This document shows positions 44,581 to 56,342 of a stretch of 64,000 bases of DNA, one piece after another. A program made the translations under genes and the position numbers. Source of the DNA: Mariannaea sp. PMI_226 (taxonomy: Eukaryota > Ascomycota > Sordariomycetes > Hypocreales > Nectriaceae); NCBI GenBank assembly GCA_024336345.1, contig JANFOG010000006.1, positions 2,604,001-2,668,000 on the forward strand, written 5' to 3'. The notes beneath the pieces were generated by a model. It saw only the letters and a list, made by a program, of their open reading frames with translations. It was not told the origin of the DNA and ran no database searches. Position 1 is the first letter of the stretch. The number at the start of each line of letters is the position of its first letter.

Positions 44581-46713
44581 ATGGCATCTGCGTCAAGTGC
44601 TGCAGTAGGGAGGTCTGTGAGGACCTGCACAGAGTGTAAGCAATCCAAGGTAATAGCAACCCAACCACACCAAAGAAGAAGAAAAAGAAGAAACCAATAA
44701 TCCAAGTCCCTCCCATTCGGCAAGACCGCTGCGAATGACCCCGGGCTGATCATCCTCTGTTGAAGCTACGATGTGACTCCAAAGAGAGATTCCCGAACCC
44801 ATGTTCGCGATGCGAGCAGAAGCAACGTTTCTGCACTATAGATGCATCCTTCAAAAGAACTCCTGCAAGAAAGTATGTAACCAACCAGAGCCAGCCCTGC
44901 AGGTTTGGATCTGAGCCTGACTTTGGGTTCGTGGTCTGAGGAGCTAACCAACATGGAATTTTCAGACGACTTGAGGCCATGAACAGAGAGCTCCAAGAGT
45001 TGCGCAGTATCAAAGACAGCAGCGATCACCCAGGATCTGCCTTCTCGAGAACCACGGACTCAGCGTCGCCAGCACTGGATGTGCGAGAGGATGCAGAAGA
45101 TGACTTTGACTTTCAAAATGCCATTGTCTCTCTAGATAATATTTTCTTGGATCCATTAATGGCTGTGGAAGCTTTTCAGATGTACTGTCTTATCGTGTGC
45201 AGTACCTCTGGAATTACTTCGCTCACCACTTTCATAGATTCGCCGATGTTTTCCACCCACAACTTCCGATCCTGGGTCCGCTATCAATCAACAGGATCCA
45301 CGAAACGCAACCACTCTTATTCTGGACAATTATTGTCATTGTCATGAATCGTTGGCACAGAGCAGACTTTGCAGCATTTTTGACCCAACTGAGGGATCCA
45401 TTCGTCAAATATTTCCAACAACAGATGCTGCAGGCACCACTTCCACTCTACAAGATTCAAGCTATCACTCTACTCATACAATGGCCTCTAGAGGTTTCAA
45501 TCCAGAGTCTTGACCCAAGCTGGCTCTACTGCGGTACCATCATACAAGCCGCTCGATTCATGAGCCTTGATCGACATCAGATGGTACCTTCTCTCCGCAG
45601 CCTAGGGGTTGCAGCGGGAAACATACAAGCCAGAGTTAACTCTTGGCTTGGCTGTTTCTATGTTGCGACGTCGTAAGTTCTCTCGCGATTTTACTCTGTA
45701 ACTGTTAACTGACAAGATTGCACTGTAGCTTGAGCATGCATTTGGGACTTCCTGCACCTATTGACTCCGATCTGGACCTGGCTGCCATTCACGAATTCCT
45801 TCGCAGATACAAAAGTAGTATATCGTCAACCTTTGCAGCTAAAGTAAGGGTATATCTCATTGTGGCCAAGTTCATGTCATTGTTGAATCGAGATATTGGG
45901 GAAACTATCAGTTCATCATTCCTTCGGCTTCTTGACACGGAATTGGCCGCCTTGCACTCAGATACGATGGATAATGGAGAGGTTTCCAAAGCCGTGGAGC
46001 TCTATATCTTGGACACAAAGCTACACTTCTATACGCTCGCCATCACCAAAATTTCACACGACTCATCCTCCAGAAGTATTATGCTGACAACGGCCCTCTC
46101 AGCTGCACTTCGCATCATTCACACATCAACTTCAACATGGCGTGACTACCCAGAAGTCAAAGGCAGTCTCTCATTCATCCAGAAGCAGCGCAGTCTGCCT
46201 AAGAGCCATTACCGTGGGTTTGCTTTCGCAACGATATTTCTCATTAGGTTCTTTCATAACAGTGACACGGCCTCATTGGATGAGAAGCAACTAGCAGCGA
46301 ACCACATCCAGCTTGCGAGGGAGCACTTCAAAGCCTGCTCCACCAGCCCCCATGATGAGTTTAGCAGAACAAGAGAAGTTTTTGAGGTCCTCTCTCGCCT
46401 GAAGCCGATGGAAGCCGAGACGAAGAAACTTCGACTCACGCACCGCATGGGCGTGTCTATCATCCTAGATGCCCTGACCAACGCGTCCGAGGTGAGGGGG
46501 AAGCCGACAAAGATCGAAGAACAAGACAAACTGGAGAGCGACGATGTGTCTGACCGTCATGATTCAATTGGTGCGAATCTAGACGATTTCTATGATTCCC
46601 AAGTGTCCATGGATCAAGCTGGTATGAATGTGGATCTGCTGAGGGGACTCTGGACAGATCCTATCCTCAACATGCTCAACTTTGAGCCAATGCCGGATTT
46701 ACAATATTTTTGA
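44581..46713 (+). CDS. Zn(II)2Cys6 transcription factor with a possible internal frameshift
   Basis: Exons 44581-44649 and 44766-44876 make the zinc cluster: CTECKQSK, joined across intron 1 to LRCDSKERFPNPCSRCEQKQ and a last Cys. Exon 3 begins at 44966 (RLEAMNRELQELRSI). Near 45175-45205 the coding frame changes: DNIFLDPLMAVEAFQ is in one frame and YRVQYLWNYFAHHFHRFADV in another. No ordinary intron rescues both; a GTATCA donor at 45030 with TTTTCAG at 45178 would skip good coding sequence. A later intron (about 45674-45728) joins FYVATS to LSMHLGLPAP. The C-terminal part is intact to 46713. Either a natural or assembly frameshift, or unusual splicing. About 620 residues if whole. Confidence 0.75.
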
Positions 46714-46892
46714 CTGTACCTACAGCAATCAGTTGGTGATCTATTTTTATATGAAAACATTCAAATATACATTGTTTACATATGAGTAAGGTTAAAGAAA
46801 AAAGAAATATGTATATTTTACATCAAGGACAGAAGTGAATCCTGTACTCTCTAGCGCTGTTCAACCAGTGCAAATTCTATCTTTACAGCGTG

Positions 46893-49187
46893 TCACTTTC
46901 TCCCAAACCTCCCATTCAACAAGAGCCCCCTGGCACCCATAGCCAGACTAATAGTTCCTACAGCAGCCAGAACATTCTTCATCTGGAGCCAGCCTTGACT
47001 GCCAGCTAGGACTTTGACCAGGATGCCTGCGACACCGTTGGTAGGATAGAGTGCAAGAGTTGCCAATCCAGTATGCTCCTGGGATCCGTGAATGTCAGAC
47101 TCCATGAATCCGCCTGCTGAAGTCTTCTTGCCCCACCGGACCCGCGGAATCGTCACTTTGAAGGCCAGAGCAGGCTCATACCAACCCATCCAGACAATGT
47201 CAGCCTCCGTGACACCCAATGCCTTAGCAACGTTGGAACACGCCAAGACTCCCGAGCGCTTGACAGCGTTGTAAGCCTCCTGATTGTAAAAGATTGCGTC
47301 GAGCGTGATTTCGTACGGCCCGGCATTTTTGGATCGCATAACCTGACATACGTCGGCCAGAGTTCGTGAAGATATTTGTGCCGTAGCCATTGACTTCTTC
47401 GCAGTAGCGACTGCAGCAGCAGCAGTTTTGTGGAAATCAAGAACTTTTGGCTTCGTGAGCGTCCGTTGCAAGGTTGCGATGGAAGACCTGAAGTCGACAT
47501 CGGACCGGGCCCGCTTTCCTCTTCCAAATATCTGCACCTTACCCCGAAGGAGACCTGGCCCTTGATCATCAAACTCGAGGTGTTCCTCACCATCCTCAAG
47601 GTCCATGAGATGATAGACACTGAATTCGGTGCATTCGCCCGTCTCTATCTCCATTATGCCTCCAATTCCGAATCCAAGGTTGCCAGACGTCGCCTTCTGG
47701 CCCGGGTAGGGACCATGCTAAAGCAAATCATCAAATTAGTCTTGAAACAATTCCAGATTATTCAACAAGACTTTACTTACGATCATTCCAACCCTTGCCG
47801 TATTGCAGAGGCTGGTAGCATGTGCCTGGGTGGAGGCGAGCGCCTCTGCAATGACAAAGATTTCTCCATTACCCGCTGCTGTAAAATGATCTCTTCCGTA
47901 TACATGAAAGTCGAGTTTCCACCCGTCAGGTACATCTGAATTCTGCTGCTTGACGTAGGCCTTGACACGTCCTAACACAACGTCTATTTGAGCGATCAAG
48001 ATGGCTGTTTCGAAGCATCAGCTAAATTAATATAGTAACCGGGATGGTGTGGGCACAGGTAACAGTGAAAAAAGTTACTTACGATCTTTGATTCCTCCCA
48101 TAAAGATGCTGCGGTATCCGCAAATACGTCCAGCTTCGAGTTTAAACTGATACGGAACTCCTTGAGATCTAGAGGAAGAATACCTGCTTCCCGAGACCCT
48201 TACAGTCCTTCCGTCGGCGAGCTGCTCATACTTGGCTTGCTCAAGATGCAAAGAGCCACCAGGACCACGCAATATATCGGGTCTCGTATTCTCATACAAT
48301 GCGTGTGCGGCGACTGACTGTGGGGTGCAACGCGAATCTGGTGCTGTGGGCCGCACCTCGAAGATGCCACTCGAGTAGACAACTGCAACAGCACCGCCGG
48401 ATTTGGGCCTGGAGCACAAGCCTCCACACTCCATAATCTTCCCCATATGGGTAAATCCGCCAATGCGAGACCGAATATCCTGTTCACTAATGTTCCTATA
48501 CTGCCGCTTCAGCTGGTAGATGCTGTAACCGACATATGGAGCTGGGTCGTATGCGCGGCCGCCAATTATAACATTGAAGTCAGGGTACGCCTCCATGGCG
48601 TCCACAAATGGTTCAGGACCTGCTTGAGCGACTACTCTGGGCGAGAGTTCAACATCCTTTGCAGTTAAGGTTGGTACACATGGTCCACAGGGAGTGATTC
48701 GACCGTCTCCCAACCTCGTTAGGACGGTAGTTTTGTTGATGCCAGCAAACATGGAAATGGTAGTAATATGGTAATCTCTGCGCCAAGGAGGGGATCCATG
48801 TTAGCGTTCTAATGTTCAAATCGCACATATCTAGGCATACTTATTTTGTTCCTCAGCGCAAAGTTCCTCGATAATCTTCTCCATCTCCTGGACGTGTTCA
48901 TCTGCCCCATCGCCACCAGCCGAGCTGAAAATAAGAGGCACGCGAAAGGTATGGACCAGTCTAAGAAGCTTGGACAGATCTCTTTTGTACGCGGATCGGG
49001 GGCATGTCATAGAACCCAATGCCAGTTTCTGCGGCCCGCTATCAGTCGAACCGGAGTCGAGTATGATGGCAGTGGGAATACCGGTGGGCACAAGTTGAGT
49101 TAGTTCAAAATATGTGATCTCCTCATCGAAACCGTAGCCCATATTGCCCACCGGCGTAATAATTTGGCAAAGCGGTTCGTCAGCCAT
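46893..49187 (-). CDS. AtuA-like (DUF1446) protein fused to DUF4387
   Basis: A four-exon gene of about 696 residues (49187-48841, 48777-48083, 48004-47781, 47717-46893); phases agree. An in-frame ATG at 49217 is an alternative start. The DUF1446 domain covers roughly residues 1-450: PVGNMGYGFDEEITYF, DSGSTDSGPQKLALGSM, FSSAGGDGADEHV, AGINKTTVLTRLGDGRI, IIGGRAYDPAPYVGY and HMGKIMECGGLCSRPKSG. DUF4387 follows (VMRSKNAGPYEITLDAIFYN, LAFKVTIPRVRWG). In bacteria these are usually separate genes, as in acyclic-terpene utilisation (AtuA). Biochemical function is not established. The last 30 residues include a hydrophobic stretch. It sits tail-to-tail with the Zn2Cys6 gene (179 bp apart). Confidence 0.88.
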
Positions 49188-50686
49188 GATTCCAGGTCGA
49201 AAGTGACTGCTCGACATCGACGGATTAGATAGATTGAGTAGGCCAAGGTAATTGAAGATGGCGATGATCTCCAATCCTTGCCTTTTGAGGAGAAACAAAA
49301 ACAATAATGGATAGGAAAGAAAGTTGGCTGCAGCCGTGCGCTGGCTGATTTCAACAAATATTCCGCATGGAGTGTGCATAAAGTGGTTGATCCAGCCATG
49401 TAAGTCAAAGTCGCCAAAAAAATGAAAGAACCGATACCACAAATATAAAGATGCGACAGCATTTCCTGGGTAGATACCAAGCCCACCAGGAATTCACTCC
49501 TCCCATGAGCTAATACTGGTCCTCATTCGTTGATTGGGATTCCTTTACGACGGGAATCCCGGGGGTGAAGTCAAGTGGAGCTGTCTTGCCTCCTACCAAT
49601 CATAGTATCAGCCGAATATCGCTCCCGGAGCCGATATTCGCAAAGCGTCGCCACCGATCTTGCGCACCGGGATGCGCTCGAAGTGGGTCAATCGTGTTTC
49701 CCAGGCATTAGTTGACGATGATTAGCCAAAGTGAGAACGCTTAATTACATCCGACAGAGTCCATGTGATATCAGCAAAATTATTTCAAACCGCCAATCGT
49801 GGTATGTCTACCCAAGATGTATGAATGTTGAGCTTTGGTTGTCATCTCCATTGTCAACAGCGTATGGGACGAACAGGACTTTCCTGGGGTAATACTGTTA
49901 AAAAGGGACACAGATGTCCCACAAGGGGGATGTTTAGATGCGGTATATTGCCCCTCCACCACGTCCACAAAGCTTCTTAGCAGGCCTGAGGGGCATACCT
50001 TGCCCCGGATATTTCCAATTTCACAATGGACGGAACTCGCGGCCCCGCATGGTGTGCAAGTCTTTCAAACGCCCGCTTCATCACCGCAAGTGATCAACTT
50101 CTGACATCCCAGAGTCATCAGTAACAACGGTCAGCTAGTGGCATCCAACTCCTACCTTGTCCATGATAAGATATTGCAGAATTTGTTGGCGTCACGTTTA
50201 TAGTCAGTTCCCTGGTCTGCAATATTCAGTCCCGTGATTGGGCTCTCAACATATGATGCGCTTGATGGATAACATAATTTGCAAAGCCTTAGTTGTTTAG
50301 ACCTACGTTAGTATCCTCCAAAGTGTATGATGTGGTACTAATGGCAAAGATGAATCCGAAGGGTCCTATTATACCTCATTGGAATTCTGTTTAGCTTTTC
50401 AGACTAAAGAATTGCATAAACATAAGAAAAACGTGAAACTGAGGTTTGAGTCTATCCTTTTTCTTAGGCCCAAATTATCTCACAATTTGTTCTCGAGTAT
50501 GCCTGAATCATTTTTGGTCGAAGAAGCGAGGGAAACGAAGTGTTTTCTATATTCTGACTTAGTGGTCTAGATAATTGCAGCTATTGCGCGTCCCTCTGTT
50601 TCTTTCTACCTGATGCATATGATACCATCCTTCTTCAGACTTTGAGTTCTTTCAGCGTTGTTTTCTTTCTTTCCTGAAGAATAGAG
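49188..50686. other. Intergenic, AtuA-like promoter
   Basis: About 1.5 kb without a supported gene. A 28-bp near-palindrome at 49613-49640 is the only clear element. The frame at 49835-50104 plus has no recognisable domain. Confidence 0.5.
49613..49640. promoter_or_regulatory. 28-bp palindromic element
   Basis: Arms CGAATATCG and CGATATTCG flank CTCCCGGAGC. The centre GCTCCCGGAGCC (49621-49632) is identical to the 12-mer at 42302-42313 in the Zn2Cys6 promoter. It lies about 430 bp before the AtuA-like ATG. Confidence 0.55.
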
Positions 50687-51238
50687 TTACAATGCAGCAT
50701 TCAGAATGAGTGACATGACTAGATATAAACCAAAGGTTGCAGGGGCTGTATAGCTTGAAGACCCTTCGGAATCACTTGAGTCGGCTGATTTTGTGGCCGA
50801 TGGTGAAACCGTGTGTGATGCACTTGTTGATTTAGTCGACGATCCCTGGTCGGTACCACTTGGCAAAGGATGTCCAGGTTTTTCACACTGAGAATGCATG
50901 ACACTCATTACCTCTGTAGGAAAAACTTAATTCAAGTACCAATATTCATAATGTGAACTACTAACCAGACACAGAATCTTTCGAGCAAGCCTTGGTAGCG
51001 CAGGTGGATATTTCAGACATAAGATCTGACTTCTGGCAATGGCAAGAAAAATCTGCTATGCCCTTACAACCGTCACTACCTAGTGTTGAAACAAAGCACT
51101 CAACCTGCATTTGTTAAAGACTAGGAATAAACAAGGATAAGTTCCCATAGCACTTACAGAGCAGGTTGGAACATGGGGAAGTTGAGCCATGCATCTCAGT
51201 GGAAGGGCCAGGAGAATGAATGATCGTGAAACATACAT
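50687..51238 (-). CDS. Small secreted CFEM-domain protein, probably GPI-anchored
   Basis: A three-exon gene of 148 residues (51238-51158, 51104-50966, 50913-50687) that only appears after splicing. The signal peptide (MYVSRSFILLALPLRCMAQ) precedes the eight-Cys CFEM pattern: PTCSVEC, GC, ADFSCHCQ, STC, KAC, QC. The Asp before the CxC pair is where haem-binding CFEM proteins place their axial ligand. A Ser/Thr-rich stalk (STKSTSASHTVSPSATKS) and a hydrophobic tail (GLYLVMSLILNAAL) fit a GPI signal. CFEM proteins sit in the wall or membrane and bind haem/iron or act as effectors. A link to the flanking catabolic genes is not evident. Confidence 0.85.
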
Positions 51239-51812
51239 TGTTACAATATCCTTTGGGTTACGAAAATGATAAAAAGTAACACGGCCAAAGTGGGGACTTA
51301 GTATAAGTAGCAATCTCTGGATTGTTGGGGATTAACAACATATGTAGTTATATACTTGTTAATCAATTCCTGGTGCGCGCCTACCCGTGCGACTCGACGT
51401 GAGCAAGTACCTAGTCAACCTTCCACCGAGGAAAGTTGCACAGAATCACATGGAGACCATGTGTGGGTCATCACGGTTTGATTGCCGACGTGAGGATGCA
51501 AAAGCGATCTTCGGCGACATGATTAAGAATTCCTCCTTGGAGACTGAGGGCTTCCCCTGAGAAAAGGTTATTTGGGTATCGGTCATGTGCCCCAGACCAA
51601 CCCCCAAGTTTTCCCCATTTATGTGGGCCATACAGGTGCGACTTTCGCATTCGGATGCTATTTTCGCTTCTTGACGACCAATCCCGCATTTTTGGACATC
51701 TTCATTGGATTTCATTAAGCGTATATATCTATATGCTTTGACTGTATTTAACGCAACATATGTATGATTGTTATTCAAAGTGTAGGTCATCGACACTTGC
51801 ATTACTCTTACC

Positions 51813-53571
51813 ATGACTTCTTCGCCATCTGGCAATGCAGCGAGTGCAATCGCATCGGATTCGAAATCCACAAAACACGAAGTCGAATGCCATGAAGATG
51901 TAGCAGTCAACTTCGTTTTCGTGAACGAAATAATCACACTAAGTGACAAGGAAGCTAGTCAATGTCTCCGACGAGTGGACTCCGTTCTTATGCCAGTAAT
52001 GTTTGTCTCTTTTGGCCTGCAATACATGGACAAGGCTTGCCTTACGGGAGCCGCGCTATTCGGTATTATCGAAGAACTCGAGTTATACAGACTTGCCGAA
52101 GTAGATGGGAAGCCAACCTTGGACTTGCATCGATACACATATTGCAGTCTGATATTCTTCTGGGGTTACCTTTTGGGCAGTAAGTGACACTACTAACATT
52201 GAGACATGCGGAAGATGGGCAAAATTCCCCAATATAACGTAAAACATCAGCTAAAGTTTACTCAGTCATTCCTGGTGTTTACCTTGCCCAGCGCCTTCCG
52301 ATTGCTAAATTTTGTGGTGTGCTCATATTCCTCTGGGGTGGTATTACAATCTGCGCCGTTGCTGTTGAGTCATACGTTGGTCTGCTTATTCTTAGGTATG
52401 TTGAACAACTAATGCAGCGTGTCCCCAATCCATTTCAACTAACATTCTTTCAAGGTTCTTCTTGGGGTTTACTGAAGCCGGTATTGCTCCGGCATTTTCG
52501 CTCATTACGGCTATGTGGTATAAGAGAGAGGAACAGCCACTTCGATTCGCGATCTGGAATTCCTCTAGTGGCATTGGTACACTTTTTGGAACGTTAATTC
52601 TTTACGGAATCGGACATATCCACGGTAAACTTGCTCCGTGGAGATATCAATTCTTGATCCTGGGCTGCGTCACCTCAGTCTGGGGCTTGATCGTGATGAT
52701 AATACTTCCCGACAACCCTATCCAAGCTCGATTCCTAAACAAAAGGATGAAAGCAGTTGCCGTAGAGAGAATTCGACTCGAGTTGACCGGGATCGAGAAC
52801 AAGCTACTCAAGACCTATCAAATCAAGGAAGCATTTATGGACCCCAAGAACTGGATTGCCGTCCTCTTCATCTTTTGCATCAATCTCACAAACGGGGCGC
52901 TGGGAGGATTTGGTACCGTCATCACCACCAGTTTTGGGTATTCACAGTTTAAGTCTATCCTCCTACTTGGAGTCGTGGGAGCTGTGGTATTCTTGACTCT
53001 TCTATCTACCGGGTATGTTGCTTACTTGAACGACCATGGGCGTCAGACCAGAGAAGTTACTGATATTTCAAATAGTCTAATTTCGGTCTTCTTCCGTAAT
53101 ATGAGATGCATGTGCGCTTTTCTCTGCTGCTTTCCCGTCATTGTTGGTGCAGCGATGATATGGAAGTCAAGTTGGGAGAATAAGGCAGTGCCTCTTTGGG
53201 GATTGTTCATGCTCGGATTCTTCCCAGCAGCCCATGTTATGGTGCTATCGACAATAAGTGCCAATACAGCTGGTCATACTAAAAAGGCTACTACAGCAGG
53301 CCTTGTTTGGATTGCATATTGCGCCTCGAACGGTATCGCTCCTCTGACTGTTCTGACCACTGAAAAGTCCATCCACTACCCCACGGCTGTCAAGACTATC
53401 ATGGCCATGGTGTCTCTTTCGATCGTGCTTGTTTCTGGACTATACTTTCACCTTCGTTTCGAAAATCATAAACGCGACATGCGAGCGCCGGTGGACTCAC
53501 GGGTTATGGAAGATACTGCATTTTCTGATCTCACAGACAAAGAAAATCCTAATTTTAGATATAGGCTGTAG
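51813..53571 (+). CDS. MFS transporter, allantoate-permease (Dal5/ACS) type
   Basis: A four-exon gene of about 519 residues (51813-52179, 52257-52395, 52455-53012, 53076-53571); phases agree, and the last intron is in frame so could be overlooked. It shows LRRVDSVLMPVMFVSFGLQY-MDKACL (TM1), YLAQRLPIAKFCGVLIFLWG, LRFFLGFTEAGIAPAFSLIT, AMWYKREEQPLR and FLPDNPIQARFL-like ILPDNPIQARFLNKRM. This anion:cation symporter group takes up small carboxylates, ureides and vitamins at the plasma membrane. Next to the AtuA-like gene it is a candidate importer for an organic acid. It diverges from the CFEM gene (574 bp apart). Confidence 0.9.
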
Positions 53572-55769
53572 TTCCGAATGATATCCTCTGTTCATTATTC
53601 TATCGCTGAGTATTCTTATACTTTAAGTCGAAACTACTCATGTTACTTGGAAGAAAAAAGAGGGATTGATACGAGACTCGATGTAGATCTGCATCCCATA
53701 CCTGATTTTATCTTGATTAGAATAACCACCTATACAGGGAGCATCAAGCCCAAGATTTATGTAGAATTTCAGAAAAAAATAATCAGAGAAAAAAAAAGCT
53801 TGTCCTTATCGAAATACTCCTCATCATAACACTTGTGTGTTAGAGCCTATCATGGCGTACCCTACGTGTATCTCCCAGGTAGCCATATATTTATTGACCT
53901 AGTGGGGTGCGACTTCTTCGCCCGGCGTCACAGAAACAATTTTGTATCAATTGGGCGAAAATTATCTAGCATAAACGGAGGGCTAAGCTTCCCGTTAGAG
54001 GCATACCGGCAGAATACCATGGTTATGGAGTTTCTTTCTGGCCGACTGAGACTAGACGAACACATCTATAGGATTGCCTCGCGCTTCCAGTTTGGAGAGG
54101 AAAGCAGATCGTCTCCTGTCCCGATAAAGGAAGATATCTGCCATACCTCAAATGTATTATGTTGTCATATGTCTCAAAGGAACGTAACTGATTGAGCTAG
54201 GTGCAGAAATAGACCCCCAGGAATGCCTACAGAGGTAGAAGGCTCCTGAGCGGGGTCAGAGAATGATGGTTGGCATAAAGGCACTTCGACAAATGGAAAT
54301 ATGAAAATCAATGGGAAAGCGTACCTAGATGTGCGTAAAGCATGGGAGTCACAGCTCAAACAGACATGGGAGCTGAAGTTTGCTGGGTAACAAGAAGCTT
54401 GCCAATATCCTCTAAGCTTTCCAGGTAGGCCACTGATAGCTAAAGGAGCTATGTTGTAACATTATGGCGAAGGGCGGGAGGAAGTTTCGACAATGTGCCA
54501 GAATTTGGAAGTGGAGAATGAAAAGCAATTTGATTATAGAGCTGTGTCAAATTGCCAATAAAGCCTATAATGAAGCGAAAGATGCTGTAACGGATGATCT
54601 GACAGCCATACCGACCGAGATTGATGGTTTTAACAAGTTTCGAGGAGCGATGGTGTGGGAAGGGATGGAATCCGGTCAAGTGGAAAGGAGTTGGGATTCC
54701 ATACGATGTAAGAGCTAAAGTTATCACAAATTCTACTTGGATTGCTTATCATGAATCCCAAACAGCGACGGCTTAGCGGCCCTAGCAATGGCGTAAATGA
54801 AAGACATGGTTGAATATATAATAATAATAAAAAAAAGAACTAACCAGCATATACGTTATAAAATACGTTTTGAGTATATTAAGCATGGGCTTGATCCCAA
54901 ATGATGGACTGTCCATTCAGTGTTATTGATAAGACAGAGAAACCGTACTTGGCATTTCGTTGGCCAGAATTTGGATGGGGCCGTTTTGTAAGCCCAGAGC
55001 AGGTAACATCAGGGTTAGTGCCGTGTTAAATCAGGGGGAAAAAACATGGTATACATGTAGACCAAAAAAGCGTTTCATGCTCACCCAAAACGGAAACAAA
55101 TGAGACTTTTTTTCGGATTGCCTCCAGTGATTCTAATATCAGGGCAGCCAGGCACTAACAAAGCTTTTTACTTTGATGATATCATATCAAGAAAAGGGCA
55201 ATTCCAGACTAATCAGATTAAAAGAAATAAATCGATTGCTTGAGCCAACTAATGATTAGAGTGAATAGTAGCTTACAAAAATACAGTTGTTTCTCGTTCA
55301 TTGCTTCCATTTAATTTAATCCATGATAGATTCTGGTCTCCCACATCGACTTACACATCCCTATATCATAGCCATCCTGCGGTCTCCCTCTCCCCATCAA
55401 CAATAAGTGCATGGATAGTCAATGCTGCACATAAGCTATATACATAGGAGCATGATTATACGACTCACGCTGGCGGTGAAGGAATCTAACGATCTGTGCC
55501 GGGGGTCAGGAAGTTTTGAATTCTGATGGGGCACATCAATATGGGGGAACCCATTTTTGAAGGTCGCTGTATCAGTTCTGAATTCTGTCTGCAACACGCT
55601 GTTAATATGCGAGGATGGGATTGTGAGCACTCAAAATATACGTGCACCACCCTACCGATGGATTCAGCCCACCGATGGACGCCAGGCTTGCCACCACGTC
55701 GTCAAAGATCCCGATACTCTCAGAAACGGTTGTATCCATGACGTAGAGACCATTCACGACGAACAAAAT
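53572..55769. other. Gene-poor intergenic region
   Basis: About 2.2 kb with short unsupported frames (53833-54195 plus, 54449-54727 minus). There are A-rich runs near 53785 and 54825. No domain or RNA gene recognised. Confidence 0.45.
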
Positions 55770-56060
55770 ACTTACTAACTAGTTCATTTCCTTCTCCAAT
55801 TGCCGCATCCGCCGTGTGGCTATAAAGCCATCGCAGACTGGCATTTCGAAGCCCATGAAGATCAGCTGAATCCCTCAATACCCTATGTTGACAGCTAAGG
55901 TCTGCTGTTTTTGAGAAACCTTCCCAGCTTCCTGGCCATTAACCGCGTAGCAGTATTACAGCCCTCGTTTAGGGCAATACATCTGCCGACTGTGAAGATT
56001 GATTACGTTATTGTCAGCAAGCAATGCTGTGGGTTTGGAGATTGGGAGAGCTGGCAGAAC
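55770..56060 (-). pseudogene. Relic of a response-regulator receiver domain (hybrid histidine kinase)
   Basis: On the minus strand one frame (about 56050-55950) reads SKPTALLADNNVINLHSRQM and ends KRGL-stop. This matches the receiver start (K-P-x-x-L-L-x-D-D-N-x-I-N-L). Another frame (about 55868-55790) reads LIFMGFEMPVCDGFIATRRM then RQLEKE-stop, matching the phospho-acceptor segment (MDxxMPVxDGxxATRRIR) with the Asp changed to Gly or shifted. Stops and frame changes lie between the two pieces. No kinase core was found upstream up to the hydrolase gene. A decayed fragment of a group III-like or other fungal hybrid kinase; the parent class is unknown. Confidence 0.65.
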
Positions 56061-56342
56061 CCGACTTGCTAGTACACATTCAGAATCCGTGCAATATCTT
56101 CTAATCAAGTAATTAGGAAATCTGAAGAAGTGGGTAGCCCGCATTAAACATTCGCAGGTATCCTCAGAACTTATTTTCTCCTCTTATTAACCGACGTTTA
56201 CTCAGGCCTACGACAAGGTGCTAGAGGGGTGAGTGATGCACAGAGTGCAATGTTATATCAATGCCGTCTGGCCATCGAGAAGTTGGGGGGCAATGGCGTA
56301 AGGAGAAATGATCAGGCCCAGAAGCTAGACAAGGCCTGTGGT

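Noticed and set aside
45031..45177. Intron GTATCA...TTTTCAG in the Zn2Cys6 gene at 44581
   Set aside because: It restores frame but removes clear family-like coding sequence (DNIFLDPLMAVEAF), so a frameshift is the better reading.
53833..54195. 120-codon plus-strand open frame
   Set aside because: No domain similarity recognised and no supporting neighbours or splice structure.
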